Shown: positions 7,982-16,534 of the stretch, piece after piece
Layout of the letters: every line of letters begins with the position of its first letter
Numbering within the stretch: position 1 is the first letter of the stretch
Source: an uncultured Nesterenkonia sp.
Lineage (GTDB): Bacteria > Actinomycetota > Actinomycetes > Actinomycetales > Micrococcaceae
DNA: 64,000 nucleotides
Direction of reading: 5' to 3'
Assembly: GCA_947494195.1 (NCBI GenBank)
Contig: CANLUC010000002.1
Span: 434,001 to 498,000, forward strand
The notes under the pieces: generated by a model
What the model was told of the DNA's origin: nothing
What the model saw: only the letters and a program-made list of their open reading frames with translations
The model's database searches: none
Translations under genes and position numbers: made by a program

Positions 7982-8386
7982 TCAGCTGCTGGAGCTGGAG
8001 CCGTTGTTCGAGTTCGAGCGTGTGCTGCTCGTCGTCGAGCCGGAGCTGGACCCGGACCCGGAGCTGGACCCGGAGGATGATCCGGTGGAGGATGAGCCCG
8101 ACTTCTTGGCAGTCTCCTCGACCCGGGCCGCGGCACCGACCGCGGCGTCAGCAACGGGGCCCTTGGCGTCTTCGGCGCGCTTCTTCACGGACCCTGCCGC
8201 CTCGGAGGCGTATTTCTTGGCGGTGTCCTCGGCCTTGGAGACCTGCTCCTGGACCTTGGGGTCCTTCCACTTCTCGGCGGCGTTCTTCCTCACGGTGCTG
8301 AGCGTGCGCTCAAATTCTGCCCTGCCTCGCTTGCTGCCGATGAGGTAGCCGATGGCGATGCCTGTGCCCAATGTGAACAGTTTCAT
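7982..8386 (-). CDS. YtxH-like small membrane-associated protein
   Basis: ATG at 8386 has GGAG six bases upstream and is preferred over a TTG two codons earlier. The 134-residue protein begins with one short hydrophobic segment (LFTLGTGIAIGYLIGSKRGR) typical of YtxH-family proteins. An alpha-helical Lys/Glu/Ala-rich segment follows (about 20-95) and then a low-complexity Ser/Gly/Thr/Asn tail of about 40 residues. Such proteins are membrane-tethered and often stress-linked, with no defined biochemistry. A plausible promoter lies at 8442-8471. The serine-rich tail is compositionally unusual but in frame with an ordinary stop. Confidence 0.7.
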   Translation of the reverse strand: MKLFTLGTGIAIGYLIGSKRGRAEFERTLSTVRKNAAEKWKDPKVQEQVSKAEDTAKKYASEAAGSVKKRAEDAKGPVADAAVGAAARVEETAKKSGSSSTGSSSGSSSGSGSSSGSTTSSTRSNSNNGSSSSS

Positions 8387-8441
8387 GATCAACTCCGTTC
8401 TGCCGATGACTGTGGTGCGTCTGTACTGCGTGACTGAATCG

Positions 8442-8471
8442 AACCTAGCCGGAACACCGGGTGTCTGTCAC
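8442..8471 (-). promoter_or_regulatory. Candidate promoter of the YtxH-like gene
   Basis: On the minus strand GTGACA (8471-8466) and TAGGTT (8447-8442) are separated by 18 bases and lie about 55 bases upstream of the start. The match to the housekeeping consensus is good at -10 and fair at -35. Confidence 0.4.
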
Positions 8472-8526
8472 GGCCATGACCGCTGAAGACCCCTGATAAG
8501 GCTCAGTTCTGCTCCGGATGAACAGC

Positions 8527-8949
8527 TCAGTGCAGCACCGCGGTCCGCGGATTGAGCTGATCAGTGGCTCCCGGCACGGGCTCGGCCGGATCATTGCCGA
8601 CCTGCACGATCCGATTCTGCCCGTCCACATGGACGACCTGGGGCTGGTGCGCGGCCAGCTCTGCTGCGTCGAGCATCACATAAGAGATCAGGATGACCAG
8701 GTCGTCCGGGTGCACCAGATGGGCGGCGGCGCCGTTGATGCCGATGACCCCGGTCCCGCGGGGTCCGGCGATGGTGTAGGTCTCGATCCGCGCACCGTTG
8801 GTGACGTCGACGACCTGCACCTTCTCGCCCTCGATGATTCCGGCAGCGTCCAGGAGGTCGGAGTCCACGGTGACCGAACCTACGTAGTGCAGGTCCGCGT
8901 GGGTGACCGTGGCGCGGTGGATCTTCCCGCCCATGACGGTCCTCAGCAT
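8527..8949 (-). CDS. panD: Aspartate 1-decarboxylase proenzyme
   Basis: PanD decarboxylates L-aspartate to beta-alanine for pantothenate and CoA synthesis. The ATG at 8949 gives 140 residues, normal for the family (about 126-140); upstream in-frame codons run into the neighbouring gene. The protein contains the self-processing Gly-Ser in YVGSVTVD (about residues 22-29), where the pyruvoyl group forms, the N-terminal [16 protein letters not shown] strand, and the [10 protein letters not shown] region lining the active site. The C-terminal 25 residues are a loose tail. It sits 58 bases downstream of the P-type ATPase gene; panB and panC are not in the window. Confidence 0.93.
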   Translation of the reverse strand: MLRTVMGGKIHRATVTHADLHYVGSVTVDSDLLDAAGIIEGEKVQVVDVTNGARIETYTIAGPRGTGVIGINGAAAHLVHPDDLVILISYVMLDAAELAAHQPQVVHVDGQNRIVQVGNDPAEPVPGATDQLNPRTAVLH

Positions 8950-9007
8950 GAAGGGCTCACTTTCGACGAAGCCGGCGAAGCGCCGGGATGGATGAACAGG
9001 TTCCTCA

Positions 9008-11575
9008 TTATTCAGCGTTGACCCGCGCACGGGAATTCCCGGGGCCACCGCGGCGCTGAGCAAGCGCCCTGGTGGCCCGGCTTCCGACTTCCACCAGTCC
9101 GCAGCCCATGATGACGGAGACCACCGTGGCGCTCAGCAGTTCGGCAGAGGGCATCGCGAACAGGTGGTACTGCTGGGAGATCGGGACGAGCAGCACTGCG
9201 GCCAGGAGCAGGTACATGCAGCCGATGAGGGTCACTCGCAGCGGGGTCAGCGGACGCAGCGCCACGTTGAGCACCCAGAGGCCCACTGCTGTCAGGCACA
9301 GCGTCGCGGCAGTCTGGATCGCTGCAGCGGGCTCGGTCAGGTAGCGTCCGAACGCGCTGACTGTGATCACGCTCAGCACGATCGCCAGCGCCGTGGGGAT
9401 CGCGAAGACCACCGATCGGCGCAGGAACCCTGGTCGATACAGCCTGGGATTGGGCATCAGCGCCAGGAAGAAGGCCGGGCAGCCGAGCATCAGGAAGTCC
9501 ACCGTGGAGAATTGGCGCGGGAGGAAGGGGAACTCCCAGAACAACAGGCCGTACAGCAGGCCCAGCAGGATGGCGTAGGCGGTCTTGGAGAGGAACAGGT
9601 GCGCCACCCGCTCGGTGTTGGCGATGACCTTGCGTCCCTCGGCAAGCACGGAGGGCAGTCGGTCGAAGCGACCGTCCAACAGCACCATGCGGGACACCGC
9701 CTTGGTGGCCGGGGCGCCGTCGCCCATCGCGATTCCAAGGTCAGCCTTCTTCATGGCCAGCGCGTCATTGACGCCGTCGCCGGTCATCGCCACCACGTGC
9801 CCTGCGGACTTCAACGTCTCGACCATCAGCCGCTTCTGCTCGGGGGAGACCCGTCCGAACACGGAGTGGTGCTCCAGGACCTCGCGCAATGCAGCGCCGT
9901 CGCTGGGAAGCGTGGACGCGTCCACCGCATCGCCTTCCACCGCCATTCCCACTTCCCGGGCAACTGCCGCGGCGGTCTTGGGCGAGTCTCCGGAGATCAC
10001 CTTCAGCGCCACGTTCTGCTCGCGGAAATACTCCAGGGTGGCGCGGGCTTCGGGCCGGACATTCTCCTTGAACGTCAGCAGGGCCACCGGCGACATGTCC
10101 GGCGGGAGGTGCTCTCCACGCCCCAATGGTCCGGTGCCGCCAGGGACGATCGGCCCGTCCAGAGGGGCATGGGTGAGCAGCATGGTTCGCAGGCCGCGGC
10201 TGGAGAGGTCGTCCGTGCGGCGCAGCAGCGCTTCGACCTCTACGCCTGAGGCCACCGCATCCTGACGCAGCATCTCGGGGGCCCCGAGCACCCAGTGTCC
10301 CGCCAGGGCGCCGGCGTCCTCGGCGAAGGTCACCGCCGACCACCGGCGGGCCGAGGAGAACTGGACCTGGCTGGCGGCCCGATGCCGAGGCAGCGCCCCA
10401 TAGGGGGCTCGCAGTGCGGCGGCGGTGGGGTTCGCGTGCTCGTCGGCGCCGAAGAACGCCAGCGCCTGTTCCCATCCATCGGTTCCCTCCAGTGCGGTGG
10501 AGTCCGGGCCCCGATCCACCGCCGCCGGGCGCCCACGAGACGTCAACGGCGTCGCCCGGTGAAACGCGATGGTGCCATCGGTCAGTGTGCCGGTCTTGTC
10601 CAGACAGACCACGTCCACACGGGCGAGGATCTCCACTGCGGGCTGTTCCTGGATCAACACGTTCTGCCGGGAGAGCTTCACCGCGGCCACGGCGAAGGCG
10701 ATCGTGGTCATCAGCGCCAGACCCTGCGGGATCATCGCCGTCACGGAGGAGACCGCCGTGACCACGGCGTCGCGCCACTGCCCGGAGGCCCAGGCGGCGT
10801 TCCACCCGCCGAAGGCCTGCATCTGTCCGTTGAGCACCACGGCCACGATGGGCAGCAGGATGAGGGAGAGCCAGAAGGCGATCTTCTCGAGCGCGCGGCG
10901 CAGCTCCGAGTTGATCTTCTGGTAGCGCTTCGCCTCGGTGGCCAGCTTGACGGCGTGGGCGCGCTCTCCCACGGCGGTGACGCGGAACCGCCCCGAGCCC
11001 GCCACCACGGCGGTGCCTGAGAGCAGCTGCTCGTCACGGCGCTTCGGCACCGCATCGGATTCTCCGGTGAGCATGGACTCGTCCACGTCCAGGCCCGCAG
11101 CGCTGAGCACGGTGCCATCGGCCGGGACCTCATCGCCGCGGTGCAGCTCGATGACGTCGTCAAGGACGATCTGTTCGCGGTGGATCTCCAGCAGCATCCC
11201 GTCCCGCAGCGCACGGACGCTGTCCTGATGCAGCAGCGCGATGGCGTCCAGCTTGCGCTTGGCGCTGTATTCCTGGAACAGCCCGATGATCACGTTGGCC
11301 ACAGCGGCGACGGCGAAGAGCAGATCCAACCACCGGCCCAGCACGATGATGGCCAGCGCGCAGATACCGATGATGAGGTTGAACAACGTCATCAGGTGTG
11401 TGCGCAGGATCTCGGTGAGTGAACGAGAGGTGGTGCGGGGCTGGACATTCGCCAGCCCGAGTCGGTGACGTTCCAGGACCTGGACGGAGTTCAGGCCTTC
11501 CGATTCAAGGGTGGCAGGGTCCACTGCGGACCGGGTTTCCGCGGGGTCGCGGATCTCAGTCCTCTGGGCAGCCAC
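9008..11575 (-). CDS. P-type cation-transporting ATPase, CtpE-like
   Basis: The 855-residue protein starts at a GTG; TAGACT lies eight bases upstream, consistent with a leaderless start. It has the full P-type plan: two N-terminal transmembrane helices, actuator loop LTGES (about 172), M4 with MIPQGLAL (about 285), phosphorylation motif DKTGTLTDG (about 328), hinge GDGVNDA (about 590) and several C-terminal helices. The PQG in M4 and the [20 protein letters not shown] segment resemble mycobacterial CtpE, a calcium exporter, rather than heavy-metal ATPases, and no CPC motif or metal-binding domain is seen. Ca2+ transport is therefore the best inference; other divalent or monovalent ions remain possible. 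Confidence 0.85.
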   Translation of the reverse strand: MAAQRTEIRDPAETRSAVDPATLESEGLNSVQVLERHRLGLANVQPRTTSRSLTEILRTHLMTLFNLIIGICALAIIVLGRWLDLLFAVAAVANVIIGLFQEYSAKRKLDAIALLHQDSVRALRDGMLLEIHREQIVLDDVIELHRGDEVPADGTVLSAAGLDVDESMLTGESDAVPKRRDEQLLSGTAVVAGSGRFRVTAVGERAHAVKLATEAKRYQKINSELRRALEKIAFWLSLILLPIVAVVLNGQMQAFGGWNAAWASGQWRDAVVTAVSSVTAMIPQGLALMTTIAFAVAAVKLSRQNVLIQEQPAVEILARVDVVCLDKTGTLTDGTIAFHRATPLTSRGRPAAVDRGPDSTALEGTDGWEQALAFFGADEHANPTAAALRAPYGALPRHRAASQVQFSSARRWSAVTFAEDAGALAGHWVLGAPEMLRQDAVASGVEVEALLRRTDDLSSRGLRTMLLTHAPLDGPIVPGGTGPLGRGEHLPPDMSPVALLTFKENVRPEARATLEYFREQNVALKVISGDSPKTAAAVAREVGMAVEGDAVDASTLPSDGAALREVLEHHSVFGRVSPEQKRLMVETLKSAGHVVAMTGDGVNDALAMKKADLGIAMGDGAPATKAVSRMVLLDGRFDRLPSVLAEGRKVIANTERVAHLFLSKTAYAILLGLLYGLLFWEFPFLPRQFSTVDFLMLGCPAFFLALMPNPRLYRPGFLRRSVVFAIPTALAIVLSVITVSAFGRYLTEPAAAIQTAATLCLTAVGLWVLNVALRPLTPLRVTLIGCMYLLLAAVLLVPISQQYHLFAMPSAELLSATVVSVIMGCGLVEVGSRATRALAQRRGGPGNSRARVNAE

Positions 11576-11583
11576 AGGGCCAG

Positions 11584-11589
11584 AGTCTA
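11584..11589 (-). promoter_or_regulatory. Leaderless -10 box TAGACT for CtpE-like gene
   Basis: TAGACT on the minus strand ends eight bases before the GTG at 11575, and no ribosome-binding site is evident between them. Confidence 0.4.
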
Positions 11590-11601
11590 CCGTCCGGGCC
11601 T

Positions 11602-12678
11602 CTAGAGTTCGGGCGGCTCCGCGCCGGTCACCGAGACGATGAGTTCTTCGCCGCTGGCGCCGACCTCGACGTCCAGGTCAAACCCGACCTCGTGGCTCTC
11701 CTTCAGGCTCGCGCCGTCGTGGAAATGCCGAGAGTCGAAGTTGATCGTGGCTTCCATCTCGGTCTCAGAGGTCTCCCAGCCGTCCTCGTCGAAGCCGAGG
11801 GAGAGATCCTCCGGCTCCGGCATCTGCCAGGTGATCGACTCCGTGACCACCTGGTTCGGCGTGTTGATACCCATCGGGCAGCCCGCCGGCATCAGCACCT
11901 GCTGGTCAGCACAGCTGGCGAGGTACTCCTCGACCTCTTGGTGCAGGACCTCTTCGGCCGCCTCGGAGGCTTTCAGGTCGAGCGTGATCTGGTGCGTCTG
12001 CGTCTCGCCCTGCGCTCCGGCATCCTGGACCACCACATAGCGCGCCGTGCCCACAAGCCACTCGCTGTCCACCGCGATCTCGACGACAGCGGGGACGTAG
12101 GAGCGCAGGGTGGCGGTGTCGTCGACGAGGTTTACCGGCTCTCCGTTCACGTCGATCTGCGCGATGCCGCCCGCGGCGGCGCCCGGCACGTCGATCTGCA
12201 GCTGGCTCATCGCCCCGGAGGTCAGCTCCCAGTTCTTGAAGACGGCCAGGGTGGACTCATGCGACTCCATCGGCAGCCGCGTCTCGTAGTTCTCACCCTC
12301 CACCGTGAACTGCATGACGGCATCGCCGCCGCCCTCGGGGTCCTCCTCGAAGCGAGGACCCTCGATCGCGGTGCTGCTGGCCTGAAGGGGGGAGCCGTCG
12401 AGCAGGACGCTGTCCACGTTCTCCTCGCCGGCGGTGTCCAGGCCCTCGGCGTCGAAGAATCCCAGCGCCTCGGAGCCGCTTCCGCGACTGATCGAATCCC
12501 AGTATTCCTGGGCGGTGTGGCCCGGCGTGTAGATCTTCTCGCTCACCTGCCAGATGGCCGCGCCGCCGGCTGCCAGGGCCATGATCAGCGCCGCCACCCA
12601 GGCGAAGAGGACCACGCGGGAGGCGTGCGGCGAGTGCTCCGAGTCGTTTCTCGGAGGTGGGGGAGGGGCCTGCGACAT
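11602..12678 (-). CDS. Membrane-anchored extracytoplasmic protein of unknown function
   Basis: This 358-residue protein has a short cytoplasmic Pro-rich N-terminus, one transmembrane helix (about residues 22-44) and a large acidic outer domain. No enzyme motif was recognised. The domain contains three cysteines (two in ADQQ/MPAGCPMG-type context, about residues 260-275) that could form a disulfide. A stretch HTAQEYWDSISRGSGSEALGFF near the membrane resembles the start of proteins that follow Mce- or PknB-like anchors, but this is not diagnostic. The start is leaderless (TAGGCT seven bases upstream). It ends 26 bases before the ATPase start, so co-transcription is possible. Confidence 0.6.
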   Translation of the reverse strand: MSQAPPPPPRNDSEHSPHASRVVLFAWVAALIMALAAGGAAIWQVSEKIYTPGHTAQEYWDSISRGSGSEALGFFDAEGLDTAGEENVDSVLLDGSPLQASSTAIEGPRFEEDPEGGGDAVMQFTVEGENYETRLPMESHESTLAVFKNWELTSGAMSQLQIDVPGAAAGGIAQIDVNGEPVNLVDDTATLRSYVPAVVEIAVDSEWLVGTARYVVVQDAGAQGETQTHQITLDLKASEAAEEVLHQEVEEYLASCADQQVLMPAGCPMGINTPNQVVTESITWQMPEPEDLSLGFDEDGWETSETEMEATINFDSRHFHDGASLKESHEVGFDLDVEVGASGEELIVSVTGAEPPEL

Positions 12679-12685
12679 AGGGGCC

Positions 12686-12691
12686 AGCCTA
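12686..12691 (-). promoter_or_regulatory. Leaderless -10 box TAGGCT
   Basis: TAGGCT on the minus strand ends seven bases before the ATG at 12678 with no ribosome-binding site, consistent with leaderless transcription. Confidence 0.55.
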
Positions 12692-12736
12692 GCAATGACC
12701 CGGCGAGGCGATGACCGCGCAGCTCAGCCCAGCAGA

Positions 12737-13699
12737 TCAGCCCAGCAGCACCGCTACGAGCACCACCACAGGGATGGCCGCGATGGTGGTCAGCAGCACC
12801 GTGTCGCGCGCGATGACCTCCCCGGTCTGGTAGCGCACGGCGGCGACCAGCACGTTCTGTGCGCTGGGAAGGGCGGCGAGCACGACGGCGGCCAGCACCG
12901 CTGGACCGTCGAGACCGAAGAGCACGTCGGCCAGCAGCCAGGCCAGCAACGGATGCAGGATCAGCTTCAGCCCTGTGGCCAGAAGCACATCACGACGTCG
13001 GTCTGCCCGCTTGTCCAGCGGGTGGCTGCCGACCAGGGCCAGTCCGAACGCCAGCAGCATCAGCGGGATGGAGGCGCCCGCGACGAGCTCGATGGACTCC
13101 TGCACCGGCCCCGGGAAGCGCCAGTCCTGCCAGGAGAAGATCAGGCCCAGCAGAGCTCCGAGGATCATCGGGTTGACCGCCGACTGCCCCAGGCTGCGCA
13201 GGGTGGAGGTCCGCGGGTGGGGGCGCACCCGGGAGGCGCCGCCCTCATCCCTGCCGAGCAGGTCCAGGGCGGTGACGTAGATCGGGGTGTAGACGGCGAG
13301 CTGGAACATGATGATCGGCGCTGCCAGGGCGATGTCTCCCAGCACGTAGGCCGCGATCGGGAAACCGAGGTTCGCGGCGTTGACCAGCGAGCCGCTCATG
13401 CCGCCGATCATCAGATCGGAGCCGCTTCGGCCCTTGAGCAGCACCAGGCGGCCCAGCAGGATGTACACGCCCAGAGTCGTGAGTGCGCCGAGGCCCGCGA
13501 TGACGAACTGCGGGCCCAGCACCTGGCTCATCGACGAGTCCGAGATGGTGACGAACAGCAGGCAGGGTGAGGCGACGAAGAATGCGACGCGGCTGAGCAC
13601 CACCCGCGCGTCCGCGCCCAGTACGCCGAAGCGTCCGATGATCCAGCCGACCCCGATGATCAGCCAGATGACCAGGAAACCGGACAGGACCGCCCCCAT
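12737..13699 (-). CDS. AEC (auxin efflux carrier) family transporter
   Basis: This 320-residue integral membrane protein has about ten hydrophobic segments in two five-helix halves, the plan of the AEC/BASS-like carriers. It starts with GAVLSGFLVIWLIIGVGWI, and has the SGSLVNAANLGFPIAAYVLGD segment (about 128-148), where AEC proteins carry conserved Asn/Pro, plus a matching ALPSAQNVLVAAVRY region near the C-terminus. A GGGGAG ribosome site precedes the ATG at 13699. Bacterial members export or import organic anions such as malonate or malate; the substrate here is unknown. It stands alone between unrelated genes. Confidence 0.82.
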   Translation of the reverse strand: MGAVLSGFLVIWLIIGVGWIIGRFGVLGADARVVLSRVAFFVASPCLLFVTISDSSMSQVLGPQFVIAGLGALTTLGVYILLGRLVLLKGRSGSDLMIGGMSGSLVNAANLGFPIAAYVLGDIALAAPIIMFQLAVYTPIYVTALDLLGRDEGGASRVRPHPRTSTLRSLGQSAVNPMILGALLGLIFSWQDWRFPGPVQESIELVAGASIPLMLLAFGLALVGSHPLDKRADRRRDVLLATGLKLILHPLLAWLLADVLFGLDGPAVLAAVVLAALPSAQNVLVAAVRYQTGEVIARDTVLLTTIAAIPVVVLVAVLLG

Positions 13700-13819
13700 G
13701 TCTCTCCCCTCGGCCGCGCAGCGTAGATTCAGCTGCTCACTCTAGCTGGGGGAGGGCAGGGGCGGTCCCTGGGGAGTCATGAAGCCGTGCTCGCCGCTGC
13801 CCGTCGGCGAGCACTCAGC

Positions 13820-14281
13820 TCACTGCTGTGCTTCAGCGTCCTCTGCGGGGCTGATGAAATCGGTGCGGATGCGCTCCACGCCCTCGGCGGAGATCTGGAA
13901 GCCGTGCTCCTGGCCGGCGTCGATCATGATGCCGGCACCGGTGATGGACTGCACCACGGCCACGCCCGGAGCCTCGACCGCGTGCGGGGCGTGCTCCTTA
14001 TAGTCCTCGGGGATGTTCTCGCTGGTGCTGAAGAGCGCGATCAGCGGGTTTCCCTCGTTGTCCTGCAGCGTGAGGGGGTTCACCGATCCGGTCTCGTCGG
14101 TGACCTCCTCTGGACTGAGGAAGTAGACGCTGCTGGTCAGGAAGGTGCGGATGATCTCACCGGCCTGCGCCTTGCCGTCCTTGCCCTCGATCAGAATCTG
14201 CTCGAGCGTGCCGTTGGCACCCACGGTCTCGGTGTCCTGCTGTGGAGTCTGCTCTGGCTGGGTATTCGGGGTCTCAGTCAT
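13820..14281 (-). CDS. SseB N-terminal-domain-like protein
   Basis: This is a 153-residue soluble, acidic protein. After a Gln/Thr/Pro-rich N-terminus it shows LEQILIEGKDGKAQAGEIIRTFL, then SSVYFLSP, NPLTLQDNEGNPLIALFST, and GAGIMIDAGQEHGFQIS. This order (helix, strand, 'pl.l.d..G.p.i..FTs', 'G..InPg....') matches the SseB N-terminal domain found in many actinobacterial proteins of unknown biochemical role. It ends with a short acidic tail. It is transcribed away from dcd. No catalytic residues are predicted, and function is not assigned. Confidence 0.65.
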   Translation of the reverse strand: MTETPNTQPEQTPQQDTETVGANGTLEQILIEGKDGKAQAGEIIRTFLTSSVYFLSPEEVTDETGSVNPLTLQDNEGNPLIALFSTSENIPEDYKEHAPHAVEAPGVAVVQSITGAGIMIDAGQEHGFQISAEGVERIRTDFISPAEDAEAQQ

Positions 14282-14371
14282 ACCTCTACGCGATCATGGA
14301 CGCGCGCAGAATGCAATGCGGGCTGGCCTGCACCGCAGCGCCCGTAGGGCTGCCATGCGGTCGGGGTGCGG

Positions 14372-14377
14372 TATTTT
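14372..14377 (+). promoter_or_regulatory. Leaderless -10 box TATTTT for dcd
   Basis: TATTTT ends six bases before the GTG at 14384. This supports GTG 14384 as the start and a leaderless mRNA. Confidence 0.5.
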
Positions 14378-14383
14378 GAGCGG

Positions 14384-14962
14384 GTGCTGCTATCTGATCG
14401 AGACATCCGAGCCGAGATCGACGCCGAGCGGATCACGTTGGACCCGCTGGACCGTTCGATGATCCAGCCCTCGAGCGTGGACGTGCGCCTGGAGCGCATG
14501 TTCCGACTCTTCGACAACCACAAATACGCTCACATCGACCCCTCCCTGGATCAGCCGGATCTGACCCGACTGGTCGAGGTGGATCCTGATGAGCCTTTCA
14601 TCCTGCACCCGGGAGAGTTCGTGCTGGGTGCGACCTACGAGACGGTCACCCTCCCGGACGACGTCGCGGCTCGGCTCGAGGGGAAGAGCTCACTGGGACG
14701 CCTGGGCCTGTTGACCCACTCCACCGCCGGCTTCATCGACCCGGGGTTCTCGGGCCAGGTCACCCTGGAGCTGTCGAACATGGCGACGCTGCCGATCAAG
14801 CTGTGGCCCGGATCGAAGATCGGGCAGCTCTGCTTCTTCCGACTGACATCACCGGCCGAGCATTCCTATGGCGCGGGAGCTCATCAGTCCCGGTATCAGG
14901 GCCAGCGTGGTCCCACGGCCTCACGCAGCCACGCGAACTTCCACCGCACCCGCGTCGAGTAG
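14384..14962 (+). CDS. dcd: dCTP deaminase
   Basis: Dcd deaminates dCTP to dUTP, and in actinobacteria often on to dUMP, feeding thymidylate synthesis. The GTG at 14384 gives 192 residues, the usual length. The protein begins [11 protein letters not shown] and has [10 protein letters not shown] (about 30-39), [25 protein letters not shown] with the catalytic glutamate region (about 104-117), [14 protein letters not shown] and the C-terminal [11 protein letters not shown] tail that closes over the substrate. All are typical Dcd motifs. It is divergently arranged from the SseB-like gene, with a leaderless promoter. Confidence 0.95.
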   Translation: MLLSDRDIRAEIDAERITLDPLDRSMIQPSSVDVRLERMFRLFDNHKYAHIDPSLDQPDLTRLVEVDPDEPFILHPGEFVLGATYETVTLPDDVAARLEGKSSLGRLGLLTHSTAGFIDPGFSGQVTLELSNMATLPIKLWPGSKIGQLCFFRLTSPAEHSYGAGAHQSRYQGQRGPTASRSHANFHRTRVE

Positions 14963-15046
14963 GCCGCAGCCAGGCCTGGATCGGAGTCAGGCCGAGGTCG
15001 GAGCCAGACCGGGGCCTGCGCCAGCCAGGGTTCATGCCCACCGGCC

Positions 15047-16420
15047 TCAGCTGCCGCGCAGGATCCGATGCTCCCGCATCTTCGCCGGCCCGGTCGGGTT
15101 GTGCACCAGCGCCAGGGTGGCCAGGCCGGCGGTGAGGATCACCACCACGCCGATGATGATGGCCTTATCGTCCCCACCTGCTGTGAACAGCAGCAGCGCG
15201 ATCAGCCCCGGGGTCAGGAAGGACACGCTGCGGCCAGCCGTGGCGTAGAGGCCGAACAGCTCACCGGCCCGGCTCGGGGGAGCGAGCCTGGCCAGGAACG
15301 CCCGGGAGGAGGACTGGGCGGGTCCGACGAAGACGCACAGCATGAGTCCGAAGATCCAGAACGCCGTCTGCGGTGTCAGCACGAGCGGACCGATGCTGCG
15401 CTGCACATCGAGGAAGTACAGGATCGCCGCGGTGAGGATCAGCGCGGTGACACAGGTGGCGATCACTCGACGCGGGCCCACCCGGTCATCGAACCACCCG
15501 CCGATGAACGCTCCGGCGGCGGCGGCCACATTGCCGGCGATGCCGAAGAGCAGGATGTCTGAGGTGGTGAACCCGAAGACCGTGACGCCCAGGATCGCGC
15601 CGTAGGTGAAGACGGCCGAGAGGCCGTCGCGGTAGATCGCCGAGGAGACCAGGAACCAGAAGGTGTTGCGATCCTCGGCCCAGAGCCCGATGACCAGTCC
15701 GATGAGTCGGCGATAGGACTCCAGGATGCTCACCTTCTCCTCCACAACACGCTGGTCCGCTGTCTTCATCGGGGTCAGCAGCAGCGGGAGCGAGAAGATC
15801 AGGAACCACGCGGCGGCCACCAGGGCCACCGCCCGGACGTTGACCATCTCGTCCTCGCCGAGTCCGAACAGGTGCGGCGGCTCCCCGGCCACCAGGCCGA
15901 AGTAGACGATGGCCAGGATCACGATGCCGCCGAGGTATCCGGAGCCCCAGCCGATGCCGGAGACACGGCCCATCCGTTCAGAATCCGAGATATCGGTGAT
16001 CATCGAGTTGTAGTTCAGGTTCGCGAACTCATCGAAGAGAGTCATTGTGGCCATCAGCGTGACACCGAGCACGAGATAGGCCTGGTCTGGCTTCACGAAG
16101 AAGCAGGCGGCCACCAGCGCGATGACGATCATGGTGTTGATGACGAGCCAGCGTCGTCGTCGGCCGCCGTTGTCGGCGCGCTGTCCGATCACCGGAGCGG
16201 TGAGTGCGATGATGAGTCCCGCGATGGTGTTTGCGGTGGTCAGATATTGCGTCCCCTGCCCGCCGGGCCCGACGGCGTCGGCGATGTAGGTGCCGAAGAC
16301 GAAGGTCACCATGACCGCGCTGACGGTCGCGTTGCCCCAGCTCCAGAGGCTCCAGATGGCGATGAGCCGCTTCTTCAGCGGAGCTGGAGCTGGTGCCTGA
16401 GCGGACTCGGTGCTGGTCAT
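15047..16420 (-). CDS. MFS transporter, Atg22/UMF1 type
   Basis: The ATG at 16420 gives a 457-residue protein with about twelve transmembrane helices. The open frame upstream of this ATG runs antisense through mrpA and is not coding. The N-terminus IWSLWSWGNATVSAVMVTFVFG and the early loop GQRADNGGRRRRW match the Atg22-like/UMF1 subgroup of the major facilitator superfamily, whose substrates may include amino acids. Motif-A-like GGWFDDRVGPRRV occurs between helices 8 and 9. The start is leaderless, with TACTAT six bases upstream, and the divergent mrpA start is 114 bases away. Confidence 0.82.
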   Translation of the reverse strand: MTSTESAQAPAPAPLKKRLIAIWSLWSWGNATVSAVMVTFVFGTYIADAVGPGGQGTQYLTTANTIAGLIIALTAPVIGQRADNGGRRRRWLVINTMIVIALVAACFFVKPDQAYLVLGVTLMATMTLFDEFANLNYNSMITDISDSERMGRVSGIGWGSGYLGGIVILAIVYFGLVAGEPPHLFGLGEDEMVNVRAVALVAAAWFLIFSLPLLLTPMKTADQRVVEEKVSILESYRRLIGLVIGLWAEDRNTFWFLVSSAIYRDGLSAVFTYGAILGVTVFGFTTSDILLFGIAGNVAAAAGAFIGGWFDDRVGPRRVIATCVTALILTAAILYFLDVQRSIGPLVLTPQTAFWIFGLMLCVFVGPAQSSSRAFLARLAPPSRAGELFGLYATAGRSVSFLTPGLIALLLFTAGGDDKAIIIGVVVILTAGLATLALVHNPTGPAKMREHRILRGS

Positions 16421-16426
16421 GGGCGC

Positions 16427-16432
16427 ATAGTA
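16427..16432 (-). promoter_or_regulatory. Leaderless -10 box TACTAT for MFS gene
   Basis: On the minus strand TACTAT ends six bases before the ATG at 16420. A weak -35 candidate, TTCAAT, lies 16 bases further upstream. Confidence 0.55.
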
Positions 16433-16534
16433 ACGCTGGTTTGTTAACATTGAAGGGATTGCCGCCGCTGACCCTGGTTCCAGGAACTCGCAGTTGGGCG
16501 TGCGAGGCACAGGCGATGGAGAGGAGCGGAGTCG